64,000 bases of DNA from DATKWD01 sp963704815 (lineage in GTDB: Bacteria > Actinomycetota > Acidimicrobiia > Acidimicrobiales > Salinilacustritrichaceae): the NCBI GenBank assembly GCA_963704815.1, contig CAVPHU010000001.1, positions 1,612,001 to 1,676,000 of the forward strand. Direction: 5' to 3'. Each line of letters starts with the position of its first letter. Positions within the stretch are counted from its first letter, which is position 1. The notes beneath the pieces were generated by a model. The model had not been told where the DNA came from. It searched no databases and saw only the letters and a program-made list of their open reading frames with translations. Positions 9,424-18,950 of this stretch are shown one piece after another. The position numbers and the translations under genes were made by a program.

Positions 9424-10509
9424 ATGAGCCACGAGGACACGCTGGTCCGCAGCCTGCTCAACGGGCTGGCGGTCTTCCGTGGGCTCGCCATGCTGTGGCT
9501 CATCGTGGTGCTGCTCGTCGACTGGGACGCCCTCGACGAGGCGGCGCTCGCCGTGGCGCTCGCGGGTGCGGCGCTGGCGGTGACGGTCGTGGCCGCCGTC
9601 CGAAACCGTCGCTCACCGGATCGCCTGCTCGCTCCTGGGTTCGTGGCGACCGAGGTCGCCGTCGCCGTCGGCCTGGCCTTCGGTGATGCCGTGGTCTACG
9701 GCGGCCCCCATTCTCAGTCGCTGGGCTCGGCCTGGCCCCTGGCCGGCATCCTCACCGCCGGTGTCGGCTGGGGAATTCGCGGCGGCGTCGCGGCCGGCGC
9801 GGCGGTCGGGTTCGGCCGGCTCGCCGGTGATGTGCTCGACAGTTCGGTCGAGTGGACGCGCAGCGACGTCACCTCTGCCGGATCGACGATCGTGCTGTAC
9901 GTGCTCGCCGGGCTCGTCGCCGGCCTCGCCGCGGGGCGTCTTCGCCGGGCCGAACGCCAGATCGCGTCCGCCCGTGCACGGGAAGAGGTGGCTCGCACGC
10001 TCCACGACGGCGTCCTCCAGACCCTGGCAGTCGTCCAGCGTCGGGTCGACGACCCGGAGCTGGCGACCTTCGCCCGCGAGCAGGAGCAGGATCTGCGCGA
10101 GTACCTGTTCGGCACCGGCGTCGCGGCCGGCGGTGGCGACCTCGGCTCGGCGATCCGCGCCGCGGCTCGGCGGATCGAACGCCACCACGGCCTGCCGGTC
10201 TCGGTGGTGATGACCGAGGAGGTCTCGCTGACCGACGAACAGACCGAGGCGCTGGTGGGCGCGGTCGGCGAGGCGCTCACCAATGCCGCCAAGCATGCGA
10301 CGGCGACCCGCGCGACGGTCTACGTCGAGCCCGAGGGTCGCGGCGTCTTCTGTTCGGTGAAGGACGACGGCGACGGCTTCGAGCCGGACGAGGTGACCCA
10401 CGGGATCGGCCTCGACCGGTCGATCACCGCCCGGATCAACGAGGTCGGAGGTTCGGTCGAGGTCGCCGGCAACCCGGGACGCGGCGCCGAGCTCCGATTC
10501 AGGATGTGA
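9424..10509 (+). CDS. MacS-type membrane sensor histidine kinase
   Basis: 361 residues. Four or five N-terminal transmembrane segments (to about residue 165) are followed by a HisKA_3-like dimerisation helix with the phospho-acceptor His in ARTLHDGVLQTL, and an HATPase_c domain with N-box GEALTNAAKHA, G1 DDGDGF and G2 GIGLDRS. This is the NarL/DesK class. A matching LuxR-type response regulator lies at 12760-13389 on the same strand, separated by an arylsulfatase and an opposing thioesterase gene. The pairing is inferred from proximity and class. The signal sensed is unknown. Confidence 0.88.
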   Translation: MSHEDTLVRSLLNGLAVFRGLAMLWLIVVLLVDWDALDEAALAVALAGAALAVTVVAAVRNRRSPDRLLAPGFVATEVAVAVGLAFGDAVVYGGPHSQSLGSAWPLAGILTAGVGWGIRGGVAAGAAVGFGRLAGDVLDSSVEWTRSDVTSAGSTIVLYVLAGLVAGLAAGRLRRAERQIASARAREEVARTLHDGVLQTLAVVQRRVDDPELATFAREQEQDLREYLFGTGVAAGGGDLGSAIRAAARRIERHHGLPVSVVMTEEVSLTDEQTEALVGAVGEALTNAAKHATATRATVYVEPEGRGVFCSVKDDGDGFEPDEVTHGIGLDRSITARINEVGGSVEVAGNPGRGAELRFRM

Positions 10510-10667
10510 CCGCTGGTGACCCCTCGGCGTCGGGCTTGAGCCGCCGCGTGCGATCACCCGGTCTGGGTGGCGCAACGCGGCGCCCGCCACTACAGAATGG
10601 GAAAGAGCGCATTGCGGTTGAGCATCCGCTCCGCCGGATCTGTCGGGACACCTAGGAGACCGAGCCC

Positions 10668-12158
10668 ATGCCGAACGGAAAGCCCAACATCCTGGTGATG
10701 TGGGGAGACGACATCGGGATCAGCAACCTGAGCTGCTACTCCGACGGCGTGATGGGCTACCGCACGCCCAACATCGACCGGCTCGCCCACGAAGGCGCGA
10801 GGTTCACCGACTACTACGGCGAGCAGTCGTGCACCGCCGGCCGCGCCGCGTTCATCTGTGGCCAGAACCCGTACCGGACCGGTCTGACCAAGGTCGGGAT
10901 GCCGGGCGCCGACGTCGGCATGCAGGACAAGGATCCCACCATCGCGACCGCATTGAAGGAACAGGGCTATGCCACCGGGCAGTTCGGCAAGAACCATCTC
11001 GGTGACCTCGACAAGTTCCTGCCGACCAACCACGGGTTCGACGAGTTCTTCGGGAACCTCTACCACCTGAACGCCGAGGAGGAGCCCGAGCACCGCGACT
11101 ACCCCTCAGCTGAGGACTTCCCGGATTTCAAGGAGAAGTTCGGCCCCCGCGGTGTCATCCACAGCTACGCGGACGGTCGCGTCGAGGACACCGGTCCGCT
11201 CACCAAGGAGCGGATGAAGACCATCGACGAGGAGTTGCTGCCCGAGGCCAAGCGCTTCATCAAGGATGCCCACGAGGCGGGCACGCCGTTCTTCGTGTGG
11301 TTCAACACCACGCACATGCACTTCCGGACGCACGCCAAGGACGAGAGCCTGGGCCAGTCCGGTCGGTGGCAGTCCGAGTACCACGACGTGATGATCGACC
11401 ACGACGGCAACATCGGCGAGATGCTCGACTTCCTCGACGAGCTCGGCATCACCGACGACACCATCGTCGTCTACAGCACCGACAACGGTCCGCACATGAA
11501 CACCTGGCCCGATGGCGCGATGACGCCGTTCCGGAACGAGAAGAACTCGAACTGGGAGGGCGCCTACCGCGTGCCGGCCATGGTGCGCTGGCCCGGTCGC
11601 ATCGAGCCCGGCAAGGTGTTGAACGGCATCGTGAGCCACGCCGACTGGTTCGTGACGCTCCTCGCTGCGGCGGGGGTCCCCGACATCGCCGAGCAGCTCC
11701 GATCCGGGGCCGAACTGGGCGGCAAGGAGTACAAGGTCCACCTCGACGGGCACAACCAGCTCCCCTATCTCACCGGCGAGGTCGACGAGAGCGCACGGAA
11801 CTACTTCTTCTACGTGTCCGACGACGGCGACCTGACTGCGATGCGCTACGACAACTGGAAGTTCGTCTTCCTCGAGCAGCGGGCGACGGGCACCTTGGCC
11901 GTCTGGTCGGAGCCGTTCGTCGAGCTTCGCATGCCCAAGCTCTTCAACCTCCGGACCGATCCGTACGAGCGGGCCGATCAGACGTCGAACACGTACTACG
12001 ACTGGATTCTCGACCGGGCCTTCCTGTTCATCCCGGCCCAGAGCTTCGTGGCCGAGCACCTGCAGTCGATCGCCGAGTTCCCGGTCAGTCAGAAGCCGGC
12101 CTCGTTCAACCTGGACAACGTGTTGGAGAAGCTGCAGGCGGGCGTCACCAGCTCCTGA
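10668..12158 (+). CDS. Arylsulfatase (type I sulfatase family)
   Basis: 496 residues with no signal peptide. It has the alkaline-phosphatase-like fold: metal-binding NILVMWGDDIG at the N-terminus, then the sulfatase motif SCTAGRAAF, in which Cys is expected to become formylglycine, and later YSTDNGPHMN with further metal ligands. The motif is CTAGR and not the commoner CxPSR. Activity needs a formylglycine-generating enzyme, not present in this window. An AGGAG ribosome site lies 9 nt before the ATG. It sits between a histidine kinase and its probable response regulator. Substrate unknown. Confidence 0.88.
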   Translation: MPNGKPNILVMWGDDIGISNLSCYSDGVMGYRTPNIDRLAHEGARFTDYYGEQSCTAGRAAFICGQNPYRTGLTKVGMPGADVGMQDKDPTIATALKEQGYATGQFGKNHLGDLDKFLPTNHGFDEFFGNLYHLNAEEEPEHRDYPSAEDFPDFKEKFGPRGVIHSYADGRVEDTGPLTKERMKTIDEELLPEAKRFIKDAHEAGTPFFVWFNTTHMHFRTHAKDESLGQSGRWQSEYHDVMIDHDGNIGEMLDFLDELGITDDTIVVYSTDNGPHMNTWPDGAMTPFRNEKNSNWEGAYRVPAMVRWPGRIEPGKVLNGIVSHADWFVTLLAAAGVPDIAEQLRSGAELGGKEYKVHLDGHNQLPYLTGEVDESARNYFFYVSDDGDLTAMRYDNWKFVFLEQRATGTLAVWSEPFVELRMPKLFNLRTDPYERADQTSNTYYDWILDRAFLFIPAQSFVAEHLQSIAEFPVSQKPASFNLDNVLEKLQAGVTSS

Positions 12159-12241
12159 CGTCCTCGCGATCCCCTGGGGCGGGCCGTGGCTGACCGAACG
12201 CGGGCCGGCGATGAGTCGAACGGTGGTGACGACCAGCAGGC

Positions 12242-12676
12242 TCAGCGTCGAGGGTGCAGCACCATCTGGGTGTTCCGGAACAGCGCCATCGTGCGGCCGG
12301 TCGTCTCGTTGGTGACCTCGACGTCCCACACGTGGGTCTGACGGCCGAGGTGGGCAGGCGTGCACCGGGCGACCGCCCGCTCCCCCACTCGTGCCGACGA
12401 GAGGAAGTTCGACTTCAGCTCGATCGTCGTGAACGAGGCCCCCTCGGGGACGGCGAGTCCGCAGCCGATCGCTGCACACGTGTCGGCGAGCGCGACCACG
12501 GCCGGCGCGAACAGGAAGCCCGTGCCGGCGATCAGGTTCTCGGTGACGTCGATGTGACCGACCACGAGATCGACGCTTGCGTGGGTGAAGACACACCCGA
12601 GCTGACCCGGAACCAGCGGACCGAAGAACTCGGTCGATCTGGCGGCCTGGGACTCCGGCGTCGTTTCGTCGCTCAC
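12242..12676 (-). CDS. PaaI/HotDog-fold thioesterase
   Basis: 144 residues. The HotDog pattern is clear: ENLIAGTGFLFAPAVVALADTCAAIGC as the long helix region, then beta strands FTTIELKSNFLSSA and AVARCTPAHLGRQTHVWDVEV. Such enzymes hydrolyse acyl-CoA thioesters, commonly in aromatic or fatty-acid metabolism. It runs opposite to the surrounding sulfatase and regulator genes. The precise acyl-CoA is unknown. Confidence 0.8.
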   Translation of the reverse strand: MSDETTPESQAARSTEFFGPLVPGQLGCVFTHASVDLVVGHIDVTENLIAGTGFLFAPAVVALADTCAAIGCGLAVPEGASFTTIELKSNFLSSARVGERAVARCTPAHLGRQTHVWDVEVTNETTGRTMALFRNTQMVLHPRR

Positions 12677-12759
12677 GCCGGAGCAACCTAGGCCGTCTCT
12701 CTCGCTCCGGCCGCTCCTTCGTCGCAGCGGGCCGCTCGGGCCCGTGGCACACTGCCCGG

Positions 12760-13389
12760 GTGAGCGATCTGGCCCGGGTTCGGCTGCTCGTCGCCGACGA
12801 CCATGCCATCTGGCGCTCGGGTCTTCGGAGCGAGCTCGGCGAGAACTTCCACGTGGTGGGCGAGGCGGCCGACGCGGAGGAGGCCATCGTTTTGGTCGGC
12901 GAGCTCCGACCCGACCTCGTGGTGTGCGACCTGCACATGCCGGGCGGGGGCATCAAGGTGGTGAAGGCCTGTTCGGAGACGACCCGCATCGTGATGCTCA
13001 CCGTCTCCGAGGCCGAACGCGATCTCCTCGATGCCGTCTCGGCCGGTGCGGTCGGGTACCTCCTCAAGACGACCCCGCCGGCGGAGCTCCGCAACGAGCT
13101 CTGGCGGGCCGCGAAGGGGGAGCCGGTGTTCTCGCCGACGCTGGCCTCGCTGGTGCTCGGCGAGTTCCGACGGTTGGCCAAGGCGAGCGGACCCGTCGAG
13201 GTCCTGAGCGACCGTGAGCGCGAGGTGTTGCAGTACGTCGCCCGCGGCCACAGCTACGCGGAGATCGGCGACGAGCTGTTCATCGCGGCCAAGACCGTCG
13301 AGAACCACGTGCGCAACATCCTCAAGAAGCTCCACCTCAATCGCAGACAGGAGCTCGTTCGGTACGCCCTCGACCACGGCATCGAGTGA
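12760..13389 (+). CDS. NarL/LuxR-family response regulator
   Basis: 209 residues from a GTG start. The REC domain has acidic residues VADDHAIW, the phospho-acceptor Asp in LVVCDLHMPG, and Lys in YLLKTTPP. The C-terminal LuxR HTH is complete (LSDREREVLQYVARGHSYAEI, then KTVENHVRNILKKLHL). It is likely the partner of the kinase at 9424-10509. Targets are unknown; the interposed sulfatase gene is one candidate. Confidence 0.88.
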   Translation: MSDLARVRLLVADDHAIWRSGLRSELGENFHVVGEAADAEEAIVLVGELRPDLVVCDLHMPGGGIKVVKACSETTRIVMLTVSEAERDLLDAVSAGAVGYLLKTTPPAELRNELWRAAKGEPVFSPTLASLVLGEFRRLAKASGPVEVLSDREREVLQYVARGHSYAEIGDELFIAAKTVENHVRNILKKLHLNRRQELVRYALDHGIE

Positions 13390-13404
13390 GGCCGCTCGCC
13401 TCGG

Positions 13405-14229
13405 TCAACCGCCGAGGATGAGCGGAACGGCGAGCGTGACCAGATCCTCGGGATCGGGGCCTGCGTACACACTGCCGGCGTCGACGCTACCGGGGTCGGG
13501 GCATGGACCGAAGACCTCGGAGCCGATCGGCTCGTCGACCAGGCGATCCCCGGTCGCGGTCTCGTACACCCGCAGGCGATAGTCGGCCTCGAGGCGTTCG
13601 AGGGCATCGGGGTCGGTCGTCGAGGCACACACCGAGTCGACCTCGCCGCTCGACGTTCGACTCAGGCAGAGCAGCAGCTCGGACGAGTCGAGCGGACGCT
13701 CGGAGACATCGACGACCCACTCGGGCGGGAACAGGTCGGTGCTGGTGGCCACGTCGCGCGTGGCGAGGTCGCCGACCACGATCGCGGTCGGGTGGATGCC
13801 GGCCGACGGCGAATAGGACGGTGCGCCTGCCACCCCGGCCTGACCGCCCGCGCACACGGCGAGCGCGAGGTCGACCTGCGCGACCGCTGCGTCGTCGCCG
13901 ACGACGGCGGGCTGATCGTCGTCGGTGTCGTCGAGCGGGCCACCCTGGCTCACGAACCAGAAGATGAGCAGCGCCGCGGCGACGAAGCCCACGATCCCGA
14001 CGAACAAGCTGACCCCCTCGCGCGACGAGGCCGCCTCCGGCTCGGTCGGTGGTTCGTCCGAGCTGCCCAGTTCCTGGGACACCGGAGGCGACGGCACCTC
14101 CGGGATCGGCTCCTCCTCGGCGGGTTCGGGCGCAGGGAGCGACAGGTCGTGGCCGCAGATGCTGCAGTGATCCTGATCCAGCAGCACGATCGCCTCGCAG
14201 ACCGGGCACTCGCGCATCGGCTGCGCCAT
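13405..14229 (-). CDS. Zinc-ribbon, single-pass membrane protein of unknown function
   Basis: 274 residues. The N-terminal zinc ribbon CPVCE...CSICG (residues 8-26) is followed by a Pro/Glu-rich linker, one transmembrane segment (LFVGIVGFVAAALLIFWFV, near residue 75) and an extracellular domain of about 180 residues with several Cys. I chose ATG 14229 because it overlaps the stop of the upstream hydrolase gene as TGATG, implying translational coupling. No function can be assigned. Confidence 0.75.
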   Translation of the reverse strand: MAQPMRECPVCEAIVLLDQDHCSICGHDLSLPAPEPAEEEPIPEVPSPPVSQELGSSDEPPTEPEAASSREGVSLFVGIVGFVAAALLIFWFVSQGGPLDDTDDDQPAVVGDDAAVAQVDLALAVCAGGQAGVAGAPSYSPSAGIHPTAIVVGDLATRDVATSTDLFPPEWVVDVSERPLDSSELLLCLSRTSSGEVDSVCASTTDPDALERLEADYRLRVYETATGDRLVDEPIGSEVFGPCPDPGSVDAGSVYAGPDPEDLVTLAVPLILGG

Positions 14230-15083
14230 CAGGGCCGATCCGATCCCGTCGTCGATGGCACGGCAGCACGATCGGATCCGGTCTCGGCCCCCCGCAGGAA
14301 GCCACGCACGATCTGGTTGAAGGTCCGAGCGTGCTCGAACATGAAGCCGTGGGCACCACCCCACACGACCGCCAGTTCGGCATTCGGGATCAACTCGGCG
14401 ATCTCCTCACTGTCGCCACGGGGCGTGAGAATGTCCTGGCTGCCGACGACCACCAGGGTCGGAACCCGGATCGAGGCGAGTTCGAGCCGGAGCGAGTCGT
14501 CCATGGCCAGAATGGCCTTGACCTGCGCGGCGAAGGCGTGTTCGGGAACATTGAGGGCCAACGGTCCGAGGAGCCGGAACGGCAGGGCGAAGCGACGCAG
14601 CGACCGAGATCCGATCAGCCATCGGAGGTTCTCGCCGGTGAACGCGCCCATGCCCTCGGCCAAGGCGACGTCGCCCCAGCTGTGAAGGAGCTTGCGCCGC
14701 CACGGCAGGTGGCGACATGCCGTGCACGCCAGCACCAGTGATCGGACGCGCTCGGGATGCCGGACCCCGATGATCTGGGCGAGGACCCCTCCCATCGACG
14801 CACCCATGACGTGGGCCGACTCGAACCCGGCCGCTGTGAGACACGCCAGGGCGTCGGCGGCCATGACCTCGAGGTCGTAGTCGCCCTCGGGTTTGTCGCT
14901 CCGGCCGACCCCACGGTTGTCGACGACGATGCAGCGGTACCGCGCTCCCATCGAACGCCGCTGGAGGATCCAGCCACGCGAATCGGCGCCGAGACCCTGA
15001 ATCATCAACAACGGCTCGCCGTCGCGGCGGCCGAACACCTCGAAGTGGATGCGCGCTCCATCAGCGGCTCGCGTGAACGCCAT
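14229..15083 (-). CDS. Alpha/beta-fold hydrolase
   Basis: 284 residues. The nucleophile elbow is GASMGG (Ser about residue 96), the oxyanion region is IQGLGADSRGW, the acid is probably the Asp in VVGSQDILTPRG, and the catalytic His is in WGGAHGFMFEH. Length and order match the esterase/haloperoxidase-like branch. It is co-directional with the acyltransferase-like and epimerase genes upstream (20-bp gap) and its stop is fused to the start of the zinc-ribbon gene. Substrate unknown. Confidence 0.85.
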   Translation of the reverse strand: MAFTRAADGARIHFEVFGRRDGEPLLMIQGLGADSRGWILQRRSMGARYRCIVVDNRGVGRSDKPEGDYDLEVMAADALACLTAAGFESAHVMGASMGGVLAQIIGVRHPERVRSLVLACTACRHLPWRRKLLHSWGDVALAEGMGAFTGENLRWLIGSRSLRRFALPFRLLGPLALNVPEHAFAAQVKAILAMDDSLRLELASIRVPTLVVVGSQDILTPRGDSEEIAELIPNAELAVVWGGAHGFMFEHARTFNQIVRGFLRGAETGSDRAAVPSTTGSDRP

Positions 15084-15103
15084 GGGCGAAACCTACCGAC
15101 CGC

Positions 15104-15712
15104 TCAGGTCGCGACGAGCGACTCGATCGCGGACCGCACAGCATCGGCCAGCGCGGCGTCACCGAGCGGGCCTTCGCTCCACGACGTGGCCATCGCCGGG
15201 CCGATCTCGACTCGCCAGCTCCGTCGGGACTCTTTCCCGATCAACCCGACCGGGTGCACGGGAACCTCGGCGAGACGGGCTTCGGCGATGGTGGCCACGT
15301 CGGCAGCCCCGGTTCGCGAGCGCGGATCGAGGCCCCGTCCGAGCGCGACGCCGGCGAGGTGGCCGACACGAAGCACCGAGGCGATCTCGTCAGGTCGATC
15401 GAGCACACCGCCGATGCGTCGCAGCATCGGACCGGCCACCGGCAGGTCGGGCACTCCGGCGACCCGGAGGTGGCGCCCCGTCTCCAGGCGCACGGCCCGG
15501 GCGACCACGAACGGCTCGCTCGAGCCGAGCCTCCGGTTGTACACGAGCAGCGCCGGCCCGTGCCCTGGCAGGTGCTGAGCACCGCGCACATCGAGCGAGA
15601 ACCGCAGCCCGAACAGCGGCGACAGGACCAACACGACATCGGGATCGAGGCCCCATTCGTCCACCTCGAAGTCACCCGCGAGCCGGCGGCGAACCAGGGC
15701 GACCGCGCTCAT
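15104..15712 (-). CDS. PlsC-like acyltransferase homologue lacking the HX4D motif
   Basis: 202 residues resembling the lysophospholipid acyltransferase fold (LDVRGAQHLPGHGPALLVYNRRLGSSEP; later LPVAGPMLRRIGGV). At the place where PlsC proteins have HxxxxD the sequence reads YNRRLGSSEP, so the catalytic His and Asp are missing. It overlaps the upstream epimerase gene by ATGA. It may be a non-catalytic partner or a divergent enzyme. Assignment is by fold-level resemblance only. Confidence 0.6.
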   Translation of the reverse strand: MSAVALVRRRLAGDFEVDEWGLDPDVVLVLSPLFGLRFSLDVRGAQHLPGHGPALLVYNRRLGSSEPFVVARAVRLETGRHLRVAGVPDLPVAGPMLRRIGGVLDRPDEIASVLRVGHLAGVALGRGLDPRSRTGAADVATIAEARLAEVPVHPVGLIGKESRRSWRVEIGPAMATSWSEGPLGDAALADAVRSAIESLVAT

Positions 15713-16683
15713 GCCGCGCCGAGCTCAGCCGGGTCGAGATAGGTGACCGAGGCCCAGTCGTAGAGGTCCTTCACGACCTCTGGAGTCGAGTACCGAGGCT
15801 GCAGATCGAGGGTCCTCGCAGCCAGCGTGGCGTCGGCGCAACGACCACGCACGAGCAACTCGCGGACATGGTCGGGCAGGGGCGCACCGAAGACCTCGGA
15901 GGCGACCTTGGCGATCTGCCAACCGGGACCGACCACCGGGATCGGCAGGCGTCCTCCCATGCGCGCCGCCTGTGATGCGGTCACGGCCCCCGGACTCGTG
16001 ATGTTGAGCGGTCCGTCGTGGCCGATCTGCAACGCACGCACGATGGCAGCGGTCGCGTCCTCCTGGTGCAACAGCGAGAACGGGAGATCGCCGAAGGCAC
16101 TGACCGGTACCGCGGGCAGTCGCAGGTAGCGCCCGAGCGGGCTGGGAAAGTGGGGGCCGACCAGGGGCGCGAAGCGAAGGCGGGTCAGCGCCGCACCGCC
16201 GACCTCGGCGGAGCGGAGCGCGACCGACTCGGCCTGCAGGAGACTCCGGCCGAACGGCGACGTGGGACGCGGCTCGACCCCCTCATGCGGCGTGGTTGGC
16301 GCACCGCGGCTCCGCCCGTAGATCTCGATGCCGGAGCGCATGACGATGCGCTCGACCGAGACGACGTCGGCCGCCGCGCCGAGGGCCGCGAGCGCAACGG
16401 CCTGGGTTCGCTGCTGGGCTCCCTTGGCGGACACCCGGGCCTCGGGCTCGTAGATCCCGAGGTGTACGATGGCCGTCGGCTCGACCTCGCGAACGAGATC
16501 GACGAGTTCGTGGCCGTGGCGGGGTTCGATCAGGTGGAACTCGGTGCGGCCGATGCGATCGCGGGGCGGGTCGCCGTCGACGCCGATGATCCGATCGACC
16601 CAGTCGGCCCGCTCGAGTTCGATGGCGACACGGGTGCCGAGCTCGCCTCCCATGCCGGTGATCAGCACGCGCATGGCTTTCAC
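15709..16683 (-). CDS. NAD-dependent epimerase/dehydratase (extended SDR)
   Basis: 324 residues with the N-terminal nucleotide-binding motif LITGMGGELGTR. A Tyr near EIYGRSRG lies in the expected YxxxK region, but the classic Lys is not obvious. SDR proteins of this type occur next to PlsC-like acyltransferases in many Actinobacteria. The gene overlaps the acyltransferase-like gene by 4 bases (ATGA) and the two are probably co-translated. Substrate is not predictable. Confidence 0.78.
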   Translation of the reverse strand: MKAMRVLITGMGGELGTRVAIELERADWVDRIIGVDGDPPRDRIGRTEFHLIEPRHGHELVDLVREVEPTAIVHLGIYEPEARVSAKGAQQRTQAVALAALGAAADVVSVERIVMRSGIEIYGRSRGAPTTPHEGVEPRPTSPFGRSLLQAESVALRSAEVGGAALTRLRFAPLVGPHFPSPLGRYLRLPAVPVSAFGDLPFSLLHQEDATAAIVRALQIGHDGPLNITSPGAVTASQAARMGGRLPIPVVGPGWQIAKVASEVFGAPLPDHVRELLVRGRCADATLAARTLDLQPRYSTPEVVKDLYDWASVTYLDPAELGAA

Positions 16684-16715
16684 GCTACGTGATTCGACCT
16701 CACGCGTTGCGCGGG

Positions 16716-18140
16716 TCAGTGAGTTTCGGGCTGCTCAGGACGGAGCGTGGGGAACAGCAGCACGTCGCGCACGCTCGCCCGGTCGGTGAGCAGCATGACG
16801 AGCCGGTCCATGCCGATCCCGAGACCGGCGGTGGGTGGCAGGCCGTACTCGAGCGCCCGCAGGTAGTCCTCGTCCACCGGCATCGCTTCGGCGTCACCCG
16901 CCTCCTTCTGCGCCACCTGATCCTCGAATCGCTCGCGTTGCTCGACCGGGTCCTGGAGCTCGGTGAAGGCGTTGAGCAACTCGCGGCCGGCCACGATGGC
17001 CTCGAAACGCTCGGTGAGCCCGGGCATTTCGCGGTGGGCCCGAGAGAGTGGCGAGACCTCCTGCGGGTAGTCGGTCACGAACATCGGCCCCCACAGATCG
17101 GGCTCGGTGGTCTTCTCGTAGATCTCGAGGATGAGCTTGCCCGGACCCCAGCTGTCCTCGACGGTCACGCCGTGCTCGGTCGCGACGGCACGGATCTCGG
17201 CGAGATCCATGCGGACGTCGAGGCGTACGCCGATGGCCTCCTCGACGAGCTCGATCATCGAGGCTCGCCGCCAGGGGGCCGCGAGGTCGAGCTCGCGGCC
17301 CTGGTACGACAGCGTGGTCGTCCCGTGGAGCTCGGTGGCGAGGTGCTCGACGAGCTGCTCGGTCAGCTCCATGACGTCGGTGTAGTCGGCATACGCCTGA
17401 TACAGCTCGAGCATCGTGAACTCGGGGTTGTGGCGGGTCGACAGTCCCTCGTTGCGGAAGACCCGGGCGATCTCGAACACCCGCTCGAAGCCGCCGACCA
17501 CCAGCCGCTTCAGGTAGAGCTCGGGCGCGATGCGCAGGCTCAGCCGGGTGTCGAGGGCGTTGTGGTGGGTCGTGAAGGGCCGGGCGTGCGCACCACCACT
17601 GATCGGATGGAACACCGGGGTCTCGACCTCGACGAAGCCCCGGTCCTCGAGCCACCGCCGGGTCGACGAGATGATCTGTGAGCGGGCCAGGAAGACCTCC
17701 CGGCTCCCCTCGTTGGCCCAGAGGTCGACATAACGCTGGCGGTAGCGGAGGTCGGGGTCGTTGATGCCGTGCCACTTGTCGCCGAAGTTCCGCTCGGCCT
17801 TGGCGAGCAACGTCCAGGTCTGCAGCTTGATCGACAGTTCGCCTCGCCGGGTCTTGACGACCTCGCCGGTCGCTCCGATCCAGTCGCCGAGGTCGAGCCC
17901 GGTGAACCCGGCGAAGTCGTCGACGACCTTCGCGAGGACGAACAGCTGGATCGCACCGGAGCTGTCGCGGAGCTCGGCGAACGCGAGCTTGCCCTGGTCA
18001 CGCAGCAGCATCACCCGGCCGGCGACGGTCACCACCTGCCCGGTCTCGTCGCCGTCGGCGAGGCTGTCGAACTCGTCGTGGATCTCGGCCGTGCGATGGC
18101 TGACGTCGAACCGATAGGGAATCGGTCGGGGCTCGCTCAT
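16716..18140 (-). CDS. lysS: Lysyl-tRNA synthetase, class II
   Basis: Charges tRNA-Lys. 474 residues: an N-terminal OB-fold anticodon-binding domain (VTVAGRVMLLRDQGKLAFAE) and a class II catalytic core with motif 2 (EIARVFRNEGLSTRHNPEF) and motif 3 (GIGMDRLVMLLTD). The ATG at 18140 overlaps the coaX stop as TGATG. A one-base error in coaX makes the two genes look like one 744-residue fusion, which I reject. lysS next to coaX and near clpC is the ancestral actinobacterial order. Confidence 0.95.
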   Translation of the reverse strand: MSEPRPIPYRFDVSHRTAEIHDEFDSLADGDETGQVVTVAGRVMLLRDQGKLAFAELRDSSGAIQLFVLAKVVDDFAGFTGLDLGDWIGATGEVVKTRRGELSIKLQTWTLLAKAERNFGDKWHGINDPDLRYRQRYVDLWANEGSREVFLARSQIISSTRRWLEDRGFVEVETPVFHPISGGAHARPFTTHHNALDTRLSLRIAPELYLKRLVVGGFERVFEIARVFRNEGLSTRHNPEFTMLELYQAYADYTDVMELTEQLVEHLATELHGTTTLSYQGRELDLAAPWRRASMIELVEEAIGVRLDVRMDLAEIRAVATEHGVTVEDSWGPGKLILEIYEKTTEPDLWGPMFVTDYPQEVSPLSRAHREMPGLTERFEAIVAGRELLNAFTELQDPVEQRERFEDQVAQKEAGDAEAMPVDEDYLRALEYGLPPTAGLGIGMDRLVMLLTDRASVRDVLLFPTLRPEQPETH

Positions 18141-18950
18141 CACTGCTCTCCGTTGCGTTCGTGGATGAGGCGGAGTCCGTGCAGGGTGAGCCACGGTTCG
18201 AGGTGGTCGACCGAGGTGGACAGAGGAGCGATCAGCCCGCTCAGGCCACCAGTGGCGACCACCTCGGCATCGTCGCCGAGCTCGTCCTGGAACCGTTGCA
18301 CCATGCCGTCGACCACGGCGGTGTAGCCGTAGACCGCCCCCGACTGCATCGACTCGACGGTGCTGCGCCCGATGACGTTCTTCGGCTCGACGAGCTCGAC
18401 CCGCCGGAGCGCCGCCGTGCGCGCCGAAGAGGGCGTCGAGACTGATGTCGATGCCGGGGAAGATGGCTCCGCCGAGGTACTTCCCGTCGCCCGAGATGGC
18501 TTCGAACGTGGTGGCCGTCCCGAAGTCGATCACGATGGTCGGCCCACCGAAGAGGTCGTAGGCCGCAACCGCATCGGCGATCCGGTCGGCGCCGACTTCC
18601 TTGGGATTGTCATAGAGGATCGGGATACCGGTCTTGATGCCCGGCTCGACGACGAGTGCGTCGAACCCGAGGTAGCGCTGCGCCATCGACCGGAAGGCCC
18701 CGGTGACCCGGGGAACCGACGAACAGAGGCACAAGCCGGCGATGTCGCGGTCCCAGCTGAACCCATGGAACCCGAGGAACTCCTGGATGACCAGGGCGTG
18801 CTCGTCGGCCGTGCGTTCGGCGTTGGTGGCGACCCGCCAGTGGTCGAGCAGACCCGAGTCGGCTGTGCGGTCGTCGCCCTCGTCCTCACCGAGCGAGTAG
18901 AGGCCGATCACGGTCTGGGTGTTGCCGACGTCGATGGCGAGCAGGTTCAC
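18140..18950 (-). CDS. coaX: Type III pantothenate kinase CoaX (frame broken by one inserted base)
   Basis: Phosphorylates pantothenate, the first step to CoA. The GTG start at 18950 gives VNLLAIDVGNTQTVIG (ASKHA phosphate-1 motif); then SSVPRVTG and FGTATTFEAI follow. Near 18430 an extra base in CTTCGGCGCGC shifts the frame. The rest (IGRSTVESMQSG, VVATGGLSGLI) continues in the next frame to 18140. Corrected length is about 269 residues, normal for the family. It overlaps nadC (GTGA) and lysS (TGATG). An otherwise perfect reading suggests a sequence error. Confidence 0.88.

Noticed and set aside
16716..18950. Apparent 744-residue fusion of CoaX and LysS
   Set aside because: The CoaX half loses its family sequence after one inserted base near 18430; the correct CoaX C-terminus is in the next frame and ends at the LysS start. 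The fusion is an artefact.
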